This document shows positions 17,401 through 25,065 of a DNA stretch of 64,000 nucleotides, piece by piece. The stretch is taken from NCBI GenBank assembly GCA_964548225.1, contig CAZJQP010000013.1, positions 8,432 to 72,431 on the forward strand. Direction: 5' to 3'. The stretch's first letter is position 1; the number at the start of each line of letters is the position of its first letter. Both the position numbers and the translations under genes were made by a program. The notes beneath the pieces are model-generated. The model made no database searches. It was not told where the DNA came from and worked only from the letters and a program-made list of their open reading frames with translations. This DNA is from CALMEH01 sp964548225. GTDB taxonomy: Bacteria > Acidobacteriota > Blastocatellia > Pyrinomonadales > Pyrinomonadaceae.

Positions 17401-17752
17401 TCCACATCTTCAGACAGACAATTTCAATCTTGAATTCGCCGGATTCATCCGCAATAAACGAAATTCTTTCAGGTTCTTCGGTGCTGTTGGAATTATCAAC
17501 TTCAATTAGTTTGTCGCCTTTTGGTGAGAAAAACTTCAAACTCACATCTGCATTTTCCTGCCGGACGAGAAGCCGGATAAATTTTCCGCTTTCTGCGTTT
17601 ATGGTAAAAATCTGTGTTTCATCTTGATTAATATTGCTTCCAAACACTTGATTTAACTCAAGTTTCTTTTGCGCCGAAACGGTTACGCACAAAAAAACGG
17701 CAAGCCAGACGGACAAGCCGATTTTTGAAATTTTTAATATTTGTCCAAACAT
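14426..17752 (-). CDS. Secreted TPR-CHAT caspase-like protein
   Basis: The 1108-residue product has a signal peptide (IGLSVWLAVFLCVTVSAQ), a PPC-like beta domain at 35-125 (IFTINAESGKFIRLLVRQ), about a dozen tetratricopeptide repeats at 125-610 (AWALHNIGSIYDDLGEPVKA and relatives), a coiled linker, and a C-terminal CHAT domain at about 800-1105. The CHAT histidine is in ILHFATHNSF and the cysteine in VVLSACETGLGEE, the two residues of the separase/caspase-like dyad, so it should be an active peptidase in the periplasm or outside. It is the first gene of an apparent operon with the sigma and anti-sigma-like genes. A role in cleaving the periplasmic part of the anti-sigma protein is an attractive but untested inference. 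Confidence 0.9.
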   Translation of the reverse strand: MFGQILKISKIGLSVWLAVFLCVTVSAQKKLELNQVFGSNINQDETQIFTINAESGKFIRLLVRQENADVSLKFFSPKGDKLIEVDNSNSTEEPERISFIADESGEFKIEIVCLKMWKTPGSFEIRLEELRPANESDKSRIKAEDLYNQAISVWFSGRADAKNSAVNAFKESLPHFQTAKDRFGEAFVYYYLGILYIGLNDIQKSIENFAKSAEIFREINAFPQLAQSLSNEAAVHYKLDNLKKAEELCNEALEIYRKVKDKNGIAKIGGNLALITSKLGKSREAIKQFEEILPIFQEENDRSQEAWALHNIGSIYDDLGEPVKAIEFLEKALNIRREIKEKAQEAVTLVNLGSVFKGISEFQKAIECYKKALEIFRSLGNEINQTFCLNNLGAAYDDLGDYANAVEFYEQSLELNRKLKLRANEAANLNNLALLNIKLGNLEKSLELQTKSLEIFRELKNKPREAMALLNLGVVFQQKGNREKALEFFQAALPIFQEFELPDWEAQAMFRIGENFYFSGNFLKALENCKSSVEINRKIQNRLGESVALLCAAKTESKLGKLDESQTKIEQALTLIEDSRNKIKRQDLQAKFFAKSQDYNEFYIDLLMLRHNAEPTKGFDALALQASERARARNLLESIGQTELGEGIPKELLEKEKFLRQTINSKETVRQKIMGAKSPQKLAEVEKEIIDLIREYQEIVGKIRESNPKFASFSDAKPLNLSEIQSKVLDENTVLLEFSLGTERSFLFVVEKKSLKVIELPKRTEIEPLARAFYVSLKTLRKSLPNETEKQTEMRVQKANSEMQRTSAELSKILISPAANLIENKRLLIVSSEVLQYIPFAALPVVKNSPSNERYLIETNEIINLPSASALATLRKNERRGTGKELAIFADPVFNLNDERLTLAIKPNTNSTERGKFTRLVFSGRESEGIYPLFPVEKRFTANGFDANLTNLRKQDLSQFRILHFATHNSFDARFNELSGVVLSLFDQNGNPQEGIWRMNEIYNFKLNAQLVVLSACETGLGEEIRGEGLVGFTHAFMYAGAKSVVASLWMVDDRPTSKLMQRFYQSMLKENLPPSKALQKAQISMIKEKGLDNPFYWAAFTFQGEWK

Positions 17753-17809
17753 TTCGCACTCCGTATTTTACCGAATGTGAGGAACTTCTTTTATTTTAAG
17801 AATTCTGTT

Positions 17810-18106
17810 TTACCAATTCACCGAACCTTCTTTGCTTGTGTCAATCTGTGCAAGTTCAACGCCTTCGTTGAAAAGAAAAATTTTCAGATTGTCAAAAAGA
17901 AAATCGTGCGAATCAGGATTTGAAACGTCCAGACCGAAATGATTTATTAACTGATTTTGTTTTTGAAGCCATTCTTTCCAGCAAGATTGGCAGATTTCGT
18001 TATAAACTCTTTGCCCCAAATCGTTTGGAAAAGGCGCAAACTGCATTTGTTCATTTTTTCGCCCGCAACGCGAGCATTCAAATTTTTCGCTTGAAAATAA
18101 CCCCAT
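17810..18106 (-). CDS. YggX-like Fe(II)-trafficking protein with added zinc-ribbon cysteines
   Basis: The ATG at 18106 gives 98 residues. The core (GQRVYNEICQSCWKEWLQ, then QLINHFGLDV and LKIFLFN) matches the YggX / Iron_traffic family, which helps protect iron-sulfur clusters against oxidation. Ahead of the core is FECSRCGRKNEQM, a C-x-x-C-G pair that, with the two cysteines ICQSC, could bind a metal; the enteric YggX proteins I know lack this second pair. It is the last gene of a four-gene minus-strand run with peroxiredoxin upstream, which agrees with an oxidative-stress role. Confidence 0.75.
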   Translation of the reverse strand: MGLFSSEKFECSRCGRKNEQMQFAPFPNDLGQRVYNEICQSCWKEWLQKQNQLINHFGLDVSNPDSHDFLFDNLKIFLFNEGVELAQIDTSKEGSVNW

Positions 18107-18132
18107 TTTGTAAAAAAAACTCTCCTTAAAAA

Positions 18133-18609
18133 TTATTGCGGAACTTCCTCCGGACTGTTGAACATCGGCGCATTTATCGGCAAAGTCAAACCTGCGCCGA
18201 GCGTCGCGGCGGTTTCTACAATCCAATAAAAATTACCGTTATCAACCGTTCGGCTTTCACTTTCCCTGAAATATAATGTTCTCTGCTTGACCATTTTTTG
18301 GGAATTCCATTGATCATAAACGACAATTCCTTTATCATTTTGGCTAATATAAACAGCGGTGTGGCGATTGTCGCCCGGATAATTTCCGGCATCGTCAAAA
18401 GTTGCAATAACCGTGCCTTTCTTAATTGCCGATTCCGCCAAACCTTTAACATATAAGCCTTTTTTCCAATCGCCCGTGCGCGGAACGTGTCCGCCGCCGA
18501 CTAAATCAGCCATTTGCACAAAAGCAACGCATTCCGTATTTCCTTTTGAATTTGCATATGCATTTTCAACATTTAATTGAACTTTGCTTGTATCAACCAC
18601 AAACGGCAT
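18133..18609 (-). CDS. BPSL0067-family protein, CHAP/NlpC-like amidase fold
   Basis: The 158-residue protein starts after a good AAGGAG site. The features TECVAFVQ (possible catalytic cysteine), HVPRTGDWKKGLYVKG, GTVIATFDDAGNYPGDNRHT and AVYISQNDKGIVVYDQW are those of the BPSL0067 family, relatives of CHAP-type cysteine amidases with a C...H pair. No signal peptide is seen, so it may be exported by another route or act inside. It is third in the run aminotransferase - peroxiredoxin - this gene - YggX-like, with gaps of 19 and 26 bases. Its role in that set is unclear. Confidence 0.75.
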   Translation of the reverse strand: MPFVVDTSKVQLNVENAYANSKGNTECVAFVQMADLVGGGHVPRTGDWKKGLYVKGLAESAIKKGTVIATFDDAGNYPGDNRHTAVYISQNDKGIVVYDQWNSQKMVKQRTLYFRESESRTVDNGNFYWIVETAATLGAGLTLPINAPMFNSPEEVPQ

Positions 18610-18628
18610 AATTCTATTTTCTCCTTAT

Positions 18629-19081
18629 TTATTTATCAGCTTTCTTAATCGCTTCCAAAATTTCGGAATCGTTTGGACGAAACAAACTTAACGATTGAAC
18701 TTTGTGATAAGCAATTTTTCCGGCTTTATCAATTACAACGACGGCACGAGCCGAGCGTCCGGGAATCCAAGACGTAACTTTATAATCTTTGACGACTTCT
18801 CCATTTTCGTCCGAAAGTAATTTTAAGGTCAAACTGTATTTATCCGCAAAACTCTTGTGAGATTTTACGGAATCGGTCGAAATTCCGACAACTTCCGCGC
18901 CGGTTTCTTGATATTGCGACCAATTATCGCGCACGGAACAAAGTTGTTTTGTGCAAACCGGCGTATCATCACCGGGATAAAAGAGCAAAACGACAATTTT
19001 CCCTTTGTGTTTGTGCAAACTCCAGCTGTCGCCGTCTAAATCTTTCAAAGTAAAATCCGGTGCGGTTTCGCCTATTTGCAT
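18629..19081 (-). CDS. Peroxiredoxin of the AhpC-TSA/BCP type
   Basis: The ATG at 19081 follows GGAG at a good distance. The 150-residue protein has the peroxidatic site FYPGDDTPVCTKQLC, where the first cysteine is peroxidatic and the second, five residues on, is placed as the resolving cysteine of atypical 2-Cys BCP enzymes. Also present are VVGISTDS and the arginine in WIPGRSARAVVVID. It reduces hydroperoxides using thioredoxin. It is 15 bases downstream of the aminotransferase gene and 19 bases upstream of the BPSL0067 gene. Confidence 0.92.
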   Translation of the reverse strand: MQIGETAPDFTLKDLDGDSWSLHKHKGKIVVLLFYPGDDTPVCTKQLCSVRDNWSQYQETGAEVVGISTDSVKSHKSFADKYSLTLKLLSDENGEVVKDYKVTSWIPGRSARAVVVIDKAGKIAYHKVQSLSLFRPNDSEILEAIKKADK

Positions 19082-19096
19082 AATTTTCTCCAAATA

Positions 19097-20305
19097 TTAA
19101 TTTGCTACATTAACAAGTTCGCTTTCAAACAGATTCTTTATTCTTCCAACCGCTTTTTGCAGATTTTCAAGCGAAGTCGCATATGAAAGCCGCAAAAATC
19201 CGTCTGCTCCGAAACCTGCGCCGTCGGTTACGACAACATAGATTTCATTTAATAAAAAGTCTGCCACATCTGCCGAGCTTTTAAATTTTTCTCCATCAAG
19301 CATCTCACGAACATCAACAAAAGCATAAAATGCGCCTTCGGGCATTGCACATTTGAAACCTTTGATTTTTTGCAATTCGGGAATCAGCCAATTTCGCCGC
19401 TTTTCATATTCCGCAAGCATTTCCGAAACGGCATTTATCGAATCTTCACGGCGTTCCATCGCACGAGCGCAGGCATATTGCACAAAACTTGTCGGATGCG
19501 TCGCCGAATGGCTTTGCAATTTGACCATTGCCTTTGTCCAATCTTCGTTGGCAATTGTATAACCGATGCGCCAACCGGTCATTGCATAAGTTTTTGAAAA
19601 TGAACCGGCAACGCAAACAAAATTGCGAAGATTTTCCGGCAAAACTGCCGCCGAAAATACTTCAGCCGGCGGATATGCAAAAAACAAATAACATTCATCC
19701 GTTAGCACATAAACGCCTTTTTCCGCACAAACTTCGATAATTTTTATCATCTCGGATTTCGGAATTACCGCGCCGGTCGGATTATTTGGCGAATTGATAA
19801 TTAAAAGTTTGGTTTTATCGGTAATTGCCTCTTTAACTTGGTCGGCGGTTAAAATAAAATCGCTGGTTTCAGTTTCGATAAAAATACTTTTCGCGTTGCA
19901 AAAACTTACAATTTCAGGAAATGTAACCCAAAAAGGTTTTGGAATTAAAACTTCATCACCGCTGTTTAAAATCGCACAAGCCGCATTAAACAAAGCCTGT
20001 TTTCCGCCGCAGGCAGCCGCAACTTCCTTTGTTGAAATATTTGCTCCGAATTGTTCGGCGTAAAAATGCACGACCGATTCGGTAAAAGATTTCATTCCCG
20101 CCGAAGCTGTGTATTTGGTCAAACCTTTTTGCAAACCTTCAATCGCTAAATCTTTAATAAATTCGGGAGTTGGAAAATCCGGTTCACCCAAGGTTAAATC
20201 AATTACATCAAAACCTTGCTCACACAAATTTAAAGCCGCTTGCATTGCCTTAAAAGTGGAGGAAGACTTCATCCGGGCAACATTTTCGGAGACAAGAAAA
20301 TTCAT
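19097..20305 (-). CDS. Class I PLP-dependent aminotransferase (aspartate aminotransferase-like)
   Basis: The 402-residue protein shows the fold-type I pattern: DVIDLTLGEPDFPTPEFI, GGKQALFNAA, the PLP-contact block LLIINSPNNPTGAV, and the Schiff-base lysine in GSFSKTYAMTGWRIGY, then LRLSYATS with the carboxylate-binding arginine. It is closest to AspC/AAT subgroup I-gamma enzymes that exchange amino groups between aspartate (or other acids) and 2-oxoglutarate; the exact substrate cannot be fixed. It leads a four-gene operon with peroxiredoxin, BPSL0067-type and YggX-like genes. Confidence 0.9.
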   Translation of the reverse strand: MNFLVSENVARMKSSSTFKAMQAALNLCEQGFDVIDLTLGEPDFPTPEFIKDLAIEGLQKGLTKYTASAGMKSFTESVVHFYAEQFGANISTKEVAAACGGKQALFNAACAILNSGDEVLIPKPFWVTFPEIVSFCNAKSIFIETETSDFILTADQVKEAITDKTKLLIINSPNNPTGAVIPKSEMIKIIEVCAEKGVYVLTDECYLFFAYPPAEVFSAAVLPENLRNFVCVAGSFSKTYAMTGWRIGYTIANEDWTKAMVKLQSHSATHPTSFVQYACARAMERREDSINAVSEMLAEYEKRRNWLIPELQKIKGFKCAMPEGAFYAFVDVREMLDGEKFKSSADVADFLLNEIYVVVTDGAGFGADGFLRLSYATSLENLQKAVGRIKNLFESELVNVAN

Positions 20306-20481
20306 AAACTTGATTTTAACGCAAACCTTTTAGAAGTAAAAAAGTTAAAAGTTAAAAAATACATCGGTTTTTCCTATAAATATTTTTCCTTAAATATGGC
20401 GTTGCAATTAATTGAGTTTAACCGTGTGTATTGCGCGGGACAGAAAAATTAAGATTTTCGTATTGTCATATCTTAGTTCTT

Positions 20482-20645
20482 TATCAATTATTCATTATCA
20501 ATTTTCCATTATTTCTTAGTTGTTAAAATCTAAAAAACTTCTAAAATAATTGATAATTGATAATGAATAATTGATAGTTCGCCTTATCTTTACAAGATAA
20601 TTGCCAAATTCCAATTTTCAATTATCAATTATTTTAGAGGTTTTT
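20482..20645. repeat. A/T-rich inverted repeat of the AATTATCAATTATT family, copy 4 (double)
   Basis: TATCAATTATTCATTATC on the left pairs with GATAATGAATAATTGATA about 70 bases on; a further TTCAATTATCAATTATTTT follows at 20617. The phrase TTTTAGAGGTTTT next to it also occurs beside the copy at 50.5 kb. The rest of the 500-base gap (20306-20802) has no gene I can support. Confidence 0.75.
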
Positions 20646-20802
20646 ACCTTTATTTTTGTGTCAGACTACTTAAGCAGATAAATTGATGTGATTTTGTAAT
20701 ATTTTGCGGTTAAAATCTTCAGCAAAATAATTTTAGGACACGACATAGCGACAACATTAAAGAAGATGTTTATAGGAAACTCATACACTCAAAAATTTAA
20801 CT

Positions 20803-21753
20803 TCAATCTTTCAGAACATAGACTTTGCGGGTTTGAACAACTGCTTTCGGACGGTTCACCTCGACCTTTATTTTGCGTTTTTTGCCTGACTTTGATTCGT
20901 TGTCGGCATAATAGCTCAAATTATAAATCAGGCTTAATTGGAAGGCGATTTTTGTAAAAGTTTTCGACAAATTCTCGACCTTATCGGCAAAATAAAAATC
21001 GCCGCCGGTATTTTCCGCTAAAAGATTAAGATATTGCGTTCCGCGCTTGTAGGCATCAGTTAAAACTTCGCCTTTTAAAGTTACAATTTGCGAGCTTCCA
21101 AAAAATCTATCGGCATCTTCAAGCGTCGAATATTGAATCGGAAACGTCAAAACTCCGGCTTCTTGCACTATTCTGATGCTTTTGGAAATATCGGATTTTG
21201 AACTTGTCGTATCAATTCCATCGGTAAAAATTATCATCGCTTTTTTGCGGTTGATTTTGCGAAAATGTTCGTTAATTACCGTTTCAACCGAATCGTAAAG
21301 ACTCGTTCCGCCGCCTGTTTCCGTCAAAAGAATGGAATTTTGAACTTTTTTCAGATTGTCGGCGGTGTCGTCTGCAATCAAATTCAATCTTTGGTCAAAA
21401 GTAAAAATCATTACACGGTCAATGGGTTTTAAATTTTCCAAAAATCTGATTGCCGCCGCTTTGATTTCAAAAATCTTAAACCGTGTCGAATCGCTGACAT
21501 CGAGCAAAAGCGCAATCGTAAAAGGAGCGGAAACATCGTCAAATCCAACAATTTCCTGTTCTACGCCGTTTTCAAAAAGTTTGAAATCTTCCCGTTTCAA
21601 ATCAATGATGCTTTTGTCGTTACGATCCGTAACTTTTGTTGGAACGGTAACAAGCGAAGTATCAATTTTGATAACTTCCTCATCCGACTTTTGCGAAAAA
21701 ACAGTTAAATGCAAAAGCAAAACGAAAACTAAAATTTTGCCGATAAATTTCAT
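20803..21753 (-). CDS. Secreted VWFA-related protein, acidobacterial type
   Basis: After a signal peptide (IGKILVFVLLLHLTVFSQ) comes the family signature LVTVPTKVTDRNDKSIIDLK, EDFKLFENGVEQEIVGFDD, then a von Willebrand A domain with a MIDAS D-x-S-x-S (LLLDVSDSTRF), TGGGTSLYDSV and IIFTDGIDTTSS. Proteins with this arrangement are abundant in Acidobacteria (the VWFA-related acidobacterial domain). Metal-dependent adhesion or assembly of partners outside the cell is likely, but no specific role is known. It is monocistronic as far as can be seen. Confidence 0.9.
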   Translation of the reverse strand: MKFIGKILVFVLLLHLTVFSQKSDEEVIKIDTSLVTVPTKVTDRNDKSIIDLKREDFKLFENGVEQEIVGFDDVSAPFTIALLLDVSDSTRFKIFEIKAAAIRFLENLKPIDRVMIFTFDQRLNLIADDTADNLKKVQNSILLTETGGGTSLYDSVETVINEHFRKINRKKAMIIFTDGIDTTSSKSDISKSIRIVQEAGVLTFPIQYSTLEDADRFFGSSQIVTLKGEVLTDAYKRGTQYLNLLAENTGGDFYFADKVENLSKTFTKIAFQLSLIYNLSYYADNESKSGKKRKIKVEVNRPKAVVQTRKVYVLKD

Positions 21754-21811
21754 CTTTCTGAATTGATTTTAACGCTACGATATTTTTTTTCGCAACTTTC
21801 TTATCTTTCAA

Positions 21812-22357
21812 TCAATTTTCAGCAACGAAATCAATATCGCTTAATTCTTCCGAAACATTTAAAATCCGCGTTGGTGCGGCAAAAACAAAACGTTTACTGC
21901 TGACATTTATAATATAATTTTCGCCGACCGAAACATTTTCAAAACAATAAAAACCGAAAGTTGCCGTTCGTGCAGTTCGGATTGCACTTCTCGAATCAGT
22001 CAAACTCATTACGGCATTGCGAATGCCGATGCCGTTTGCCGCCGTTACGCGACCACAAACCGAAACATTCGCGGCTGTCGGGATTAAATTCGGCGGTGTC
22101 CAAAATCCGCTGTAAAGCGAATACGAACCGTTTTGCAAATTCCCGCCTGCCAATGGTTGTCCGCTCGTGTTTTCGACCGCATAATTACCGCCCGAACTTC
22201 GTGCGCCTGTGGCGACAACATTCTGCGTAATTTGATAAGTTCCGCCCGATTGCGCGTTTAATTTCACCACCGAAAAAACCACACAAAGAGACATCAAGAG
22301 CGCAAACTTTATCAAACGATTTTTTACTTTTGTCTTTTTACTTTTTACTTTCATCAT
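21812..22357 (-). CDS. Secreted protein with carboxypeptidase-regulatory-like domain
   Basis: The start ATG at 22357 overlaps the stop TGA of the upstream gene (ATGA) and has GGGAG before it, so the two are translationally coupled. The product has a signal peptide (FALLMSLCVVFSVVKLNAQ), a segment YAVENTSGQPLAGGNLQNGS ... YSLYSGFWTP that is common in acidobacterial and planctomycete exported proteins, and a C-terminal domain VCGRVTAANGIGIRNAVMSL ... NYIINVSSKRFVF of the carboxypeptidase-regulatory (SpaA/Cna-B-like) type. It is probably a surface protein working with its neighbour. Confidence 0.75.
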   Translation of the reverse strand: MMKVKSKKTKVKNRLIKFALLMSLCVVFSVVKLNAQSGGTYQITQNVVATGARSSGGNYAVENTSGQPLAGGNLQNGSYSLYSGFWTPPNLIPTAANVSVCGRVTAANGIGIRNAVMSLTDSRSAIRTARTATFGFYCFENVSVGENYIINVSSKRFVFAAPTRILNVSEELSDIDFVAEN

Positions 22358-24195
22358 TGCTCCCTGCAAACTGCCGCGTCCGGTTTTATTGAACAAACAA
22401 CGGCTTTTAGTTCATCAATCTGTTTTTGCTGAGTTTCGATTTTCTTTTGTTGCTCTTCGATTTGCGTTTGCTGTTCCTTGACGGCATTGACCAAAACGGC
22501 GGAAATCCTTTCGTATTTGACTCCTTGAATCTCGCCTTGAGCGTTGTAAGTAACCAGAAGCGGTTCGACTTCGAAAACATCTTCTGCGCCGAAACCCAAA
22601 TCTTCGATATTATCGGCTTTCCAACGAAAAGTTATCGGATTCAGCCGATGTAAAAGCGTCAGTCCTCCAAAATAAGGTTTTATATCTTTTTTGAATCGCA
22701 GAGAAGATGAGCAAAACAAAATTGTGCCGTTCAAATCGGCGCAGAGAGAGGACGCATTACTTGTCGAACCGTTGAGATTGCCGGACTGCAATCTTCCCAT
22801 GACGGTAAAATCTCCGCGAAAATACCCCGAAGTGTTATTGGCAAGCCCGATTCCTGCAGAAACGGAAGTAATTTGAAATTTCAGTTGGTTTGCAGATGGC
22901 GCATCCATATCAAAAAACTGTAACTGATAATTTGAGTTAATGATCCAATTTCTCGAATTGTTGCCGTTATTGTTAAAAAGCTGAATTGATGCGCCGTTCG
23001 CCGATGTGCTTTCAACAATTAAAGAAGGAGCGGTAATGTCTTTGATATATAATTTTGATGTCGGCGAAGTCGTGCCGATACCTACGTTTCCGATAAATGC
23101 CGAATTTCCGACAACGTGAAAACGCGCTTGCGGAGTCGCCGTGCCAATACCGACATCAGTATCTGCCGTTGCCGTATTTACACCGTTGATACTTCCTAAA
23201 ATCAGTGCATTGCTTTGTCCGACAAAGGCTTTTTGCCCGATGGCTACCGAGTTGGTAATAAAAGTTGCGCCGTCGGAATTTGCACCGAGAAGAGTATTGC
23301 CGTTTCCGGTCGCATTCGAGTTTCCGGCATTTGCGCCGATGAATGTGTTATTGCTACTACTGATGTTGGCAAGCCCCGAATTTACGCCGATAAAAGTATT
23401 CGCGCCGCCGTTGTTGTTTGCGCTTCCGGCATTAAAGCCGAAAAACGCATTATTGATGCCGGTCGCGTTAGTTTGTCCTGCCAATCCGCCGAAAAACGCA
23501 TTGCCGCTGCCCGTATTATTTGCGCCTGAACCGACTCCGACAAATAAATTATTCGTTCCGCCGTTGCTTAAGATGCGGTTGCCGCCGATGTTGAATTGCG
23601 ATGCCGCATTAACCGTATTTGCCGACAAAACTCCGCCCAAAGTGCCGTTTCCGCTGATATTGAAATTTGAGTTTGACTGTTGAGCGATTGAATTTTGGAT
23701 ATAATTCGGGCTGTTTGCTAAAGGATTTCGTGAGTCGGAAAGCCGCACATCGTTTGTTTGCACATATTGATTGGCGGCGATTCCGCCGAGTTGATTTGAA
23801 TTATCGGCAGTTGCCGCATTCAAAGAACGAATCGAGTATGGCGAACTCAAAATTGCTTGTCGCGGCGAGAGAACCGTGAACGGACTCGCACTGTCCGCCG
23901 GACGCACGGAAATCTGCATAAATCGCGGATTTCCGTCAAAAACCGCCGCTCCGAATGGTAATTGAACAGTAAAAATTCCGTTTGTAACAACGATATTCGT
24001 ATAAGTCAAAGTCGAGCCGATTTGATTATTGTTACCGTCAAACAGCGTGAACTGCATTTCATAATTGCCGTTTGCCGCCGCATTGCTGTCCGTCAATTTT
24101 CCTTGAAAAGTAAATGACGAACTTTGTGCATTGACGGAAATCGCCAAAACCACCGAAAACAAAAAACCGACTAAAATATAATTTAATTTCCACAT
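22354..24195 (-). CDS. Secreted surface protein with YadA-like head repeats and S74 intramolecular chaperone
   Basis: A signal peptide (LVGFLFSVVLAISVNAQ) precedes about 150 residues of beta-rich sequence, then a run of roughly 14-24-residue repeats of the form NNAFFGFNAGSANNNGG / NTFIGVNSGLANISSS, as in trimeric head domains. Near the C-terminus SLRFKKDIKPYFGGLTLLHR starts a Peptidase_S74 chaperone domain (RWKADNIEDLGFGAEDV), with a final coiled coil rich in Q-Q-K-Q-I. S74 domains cleave themselves off after helping trimer folding in phage tail spikes; here the signal peptide argues for a cell-surface trimer. It is coupled to the gene at 21812. Confidence 0.85.
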   Translation of the reverse strand: MWKLNYILVGFLFSVVLAISVNAQSSSFTFQGKLTDSNAAANGNYEMQFTLFDGNNNQIGSTLTYTNIVVTNGIFTVQLPFGAAVFDGNPRFMQISVRPADSASPFTVLSPRQAILSSPYSIRSLNAATADNSNQLGGIAANQYVQTNDVRLSDSRNPLANSPNYIQNSIAQQSNSNFNISGNGTLGGVLSANTVNAASQFNIGGNRILSNGGTNNLFVGVGSGANNTGSGNAFFGGLAGQTNATGINNAFFGFNAGSANNNGGANTFIGVNSGLANISSSNNTFIGANAGNSNATGNGNTLLGANSDGATFITNSVAIGQKAFVGQSNALILGSINGVNTATADTDVGIGTATPQARFHVVGNSAFIGNVGIGTTSPTSKLYIKDITAPSLIVESTSANGASIQLFNNNGNNSRNWIINSNYQLQFFDMDAPSANQLKFQITSVSAGIGLANNTSGYFRGDFTVMGRLQSGNLNGSTSNASSLCADLNGTILFCSSSLRFKKDIKPYFGGLTLLHRLNPITFRWKADNIEDLGFGAEDVFEVEPLLVTYNAQGEIQGVKYERISAVLVNAVKEQQTQIEEQQKKIETQQKQIDELKAVVCSIKPDAAVCREQ

Positions 24196-24265
24196 AAATC
24201 TCTCCTTGTTTGAATTGTATGGAAAAAAGATTTTTGTCGGAATACCCGTTTATGCGGGAAAGTTT

Positions 24266-24913
24266 TCAGGAAATCAGACGCAAACGCAGAGCTTTGCCGA
24301 CAGCTTCGGATTTTGAATGGACGTGAAGTTTGTCGTAGATATTGCGGATATGATAACGAATCGTGTTGATTGAAACATTGAATTGCACAGCCGCATCGCG
24401 GTAGCTCGTGCCTTTGGCGAGAAGGGACAAAAGTCGGAGTTCGTGCGGTGTGAGTTTTTCGTCCAATTCGGCGGGTTGCGCCGTTTTTTGAAACAATTTA
24501 AGAACTTTGCGGGCAATTTCAGGTGTCATCGGCGCACCGCCTTCGTGAGCTTCTTTGATTGATTCAAGAAGTTTTGCGGGCGGAGTTTTTTTTAATAGAT
24601 AACCACACGCACCATTGCAAATTGATTCAAAAATTTTATCTTGTTCGGCATAAACCGTAAGCATCAAAATTTGTAAAGCGGGAAATTTTTGGCTGAAAAG
24701 TTTAACCGCTTCCGAGCCGAGCATTCCGGGAAGATGAATGTCCATCAACAAAACATCCGGCACGGCGGAAAAGCCTTTTTTGATTGAATCTTCCACCGAA
24801 TTAAATGCGCCGACACAAACATAACCCTCAGTTCCGCTAATTAAAAGGCTCAAACATTCGCGTGTAATTGCATCGTCTTCGATAACGGCGGTTTTAATTT
24901 GTTCGGCTTTCAT
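24266..24913 (-). CDS. NarL/FixJ-family response regulator
   Basis: I start at the ATG at 24913, giving 215 residues. The receiver domain has acids at D13-D14 (VIEDDAIT), phosphoacceptor D58 (VLLMDIHLPG), the threonine-equivalent region ILMLTVYAEQD and the lysine in YLLKKTPPAK. The C-terminal LuxR-type helix-turn-helix is LTPHELRLLSLLAKGTSYRD ... INTIRYHIRNIYDKLHVHS. It lies 152 bases downstream of the Reg_prop sensor kinase gene on the same strand and should be its partner. Confidence 0.92.
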   Translation of the reverse strand: MKAEQIKTAVIEDDAITRECLSLLISGTEGYVCVGAFNSVEDSIKKGFSAVPDVLLMDIHLPGMLGSEAVKLFSQKFPALQILMLTVYAEQDKIFESICNGACGYLLKKTPPAKLLESIKEAHEGGAPMTPEIARKVLKLFQKTAQPAELDEKLTPHELRLLSLLAKGTSYRDAAVQFNVSINTIRYHIRNIYDKLHVHSKSEAVGKALRLRLIS

Positions 24914-25065
24914 CTTATTTTTCGGTATAAACTGAAAATATTTTTCTCTTTGTCCACAGATAAGCACGGACGGCTCAGATAAAATCAAGATTAAAATTAT
25001 CCGTCTTTATTTGTGTTCATTTGTGTTCATCTTTGTATTATGAAAAATTTCTACTAAATTCTAAA

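Noticed and set aside
14426..17752. CRISPR type III-E TPR-CHAT (Csx29) locus
   Set aside because: The CHAT protein is exported and carries a PPC-like domain; no Cas7-11, Csx30 or repeats are present. Only a general mechanistic analogy remains.
23141..23683. 180-codon open frame on the plus strand opposite the S74 surface protein
   Set aside because: It mirrors the repetitive codons of the real gene, is rich in Pro/Ala/Leu without a sensible domain, and has no ribosome site.
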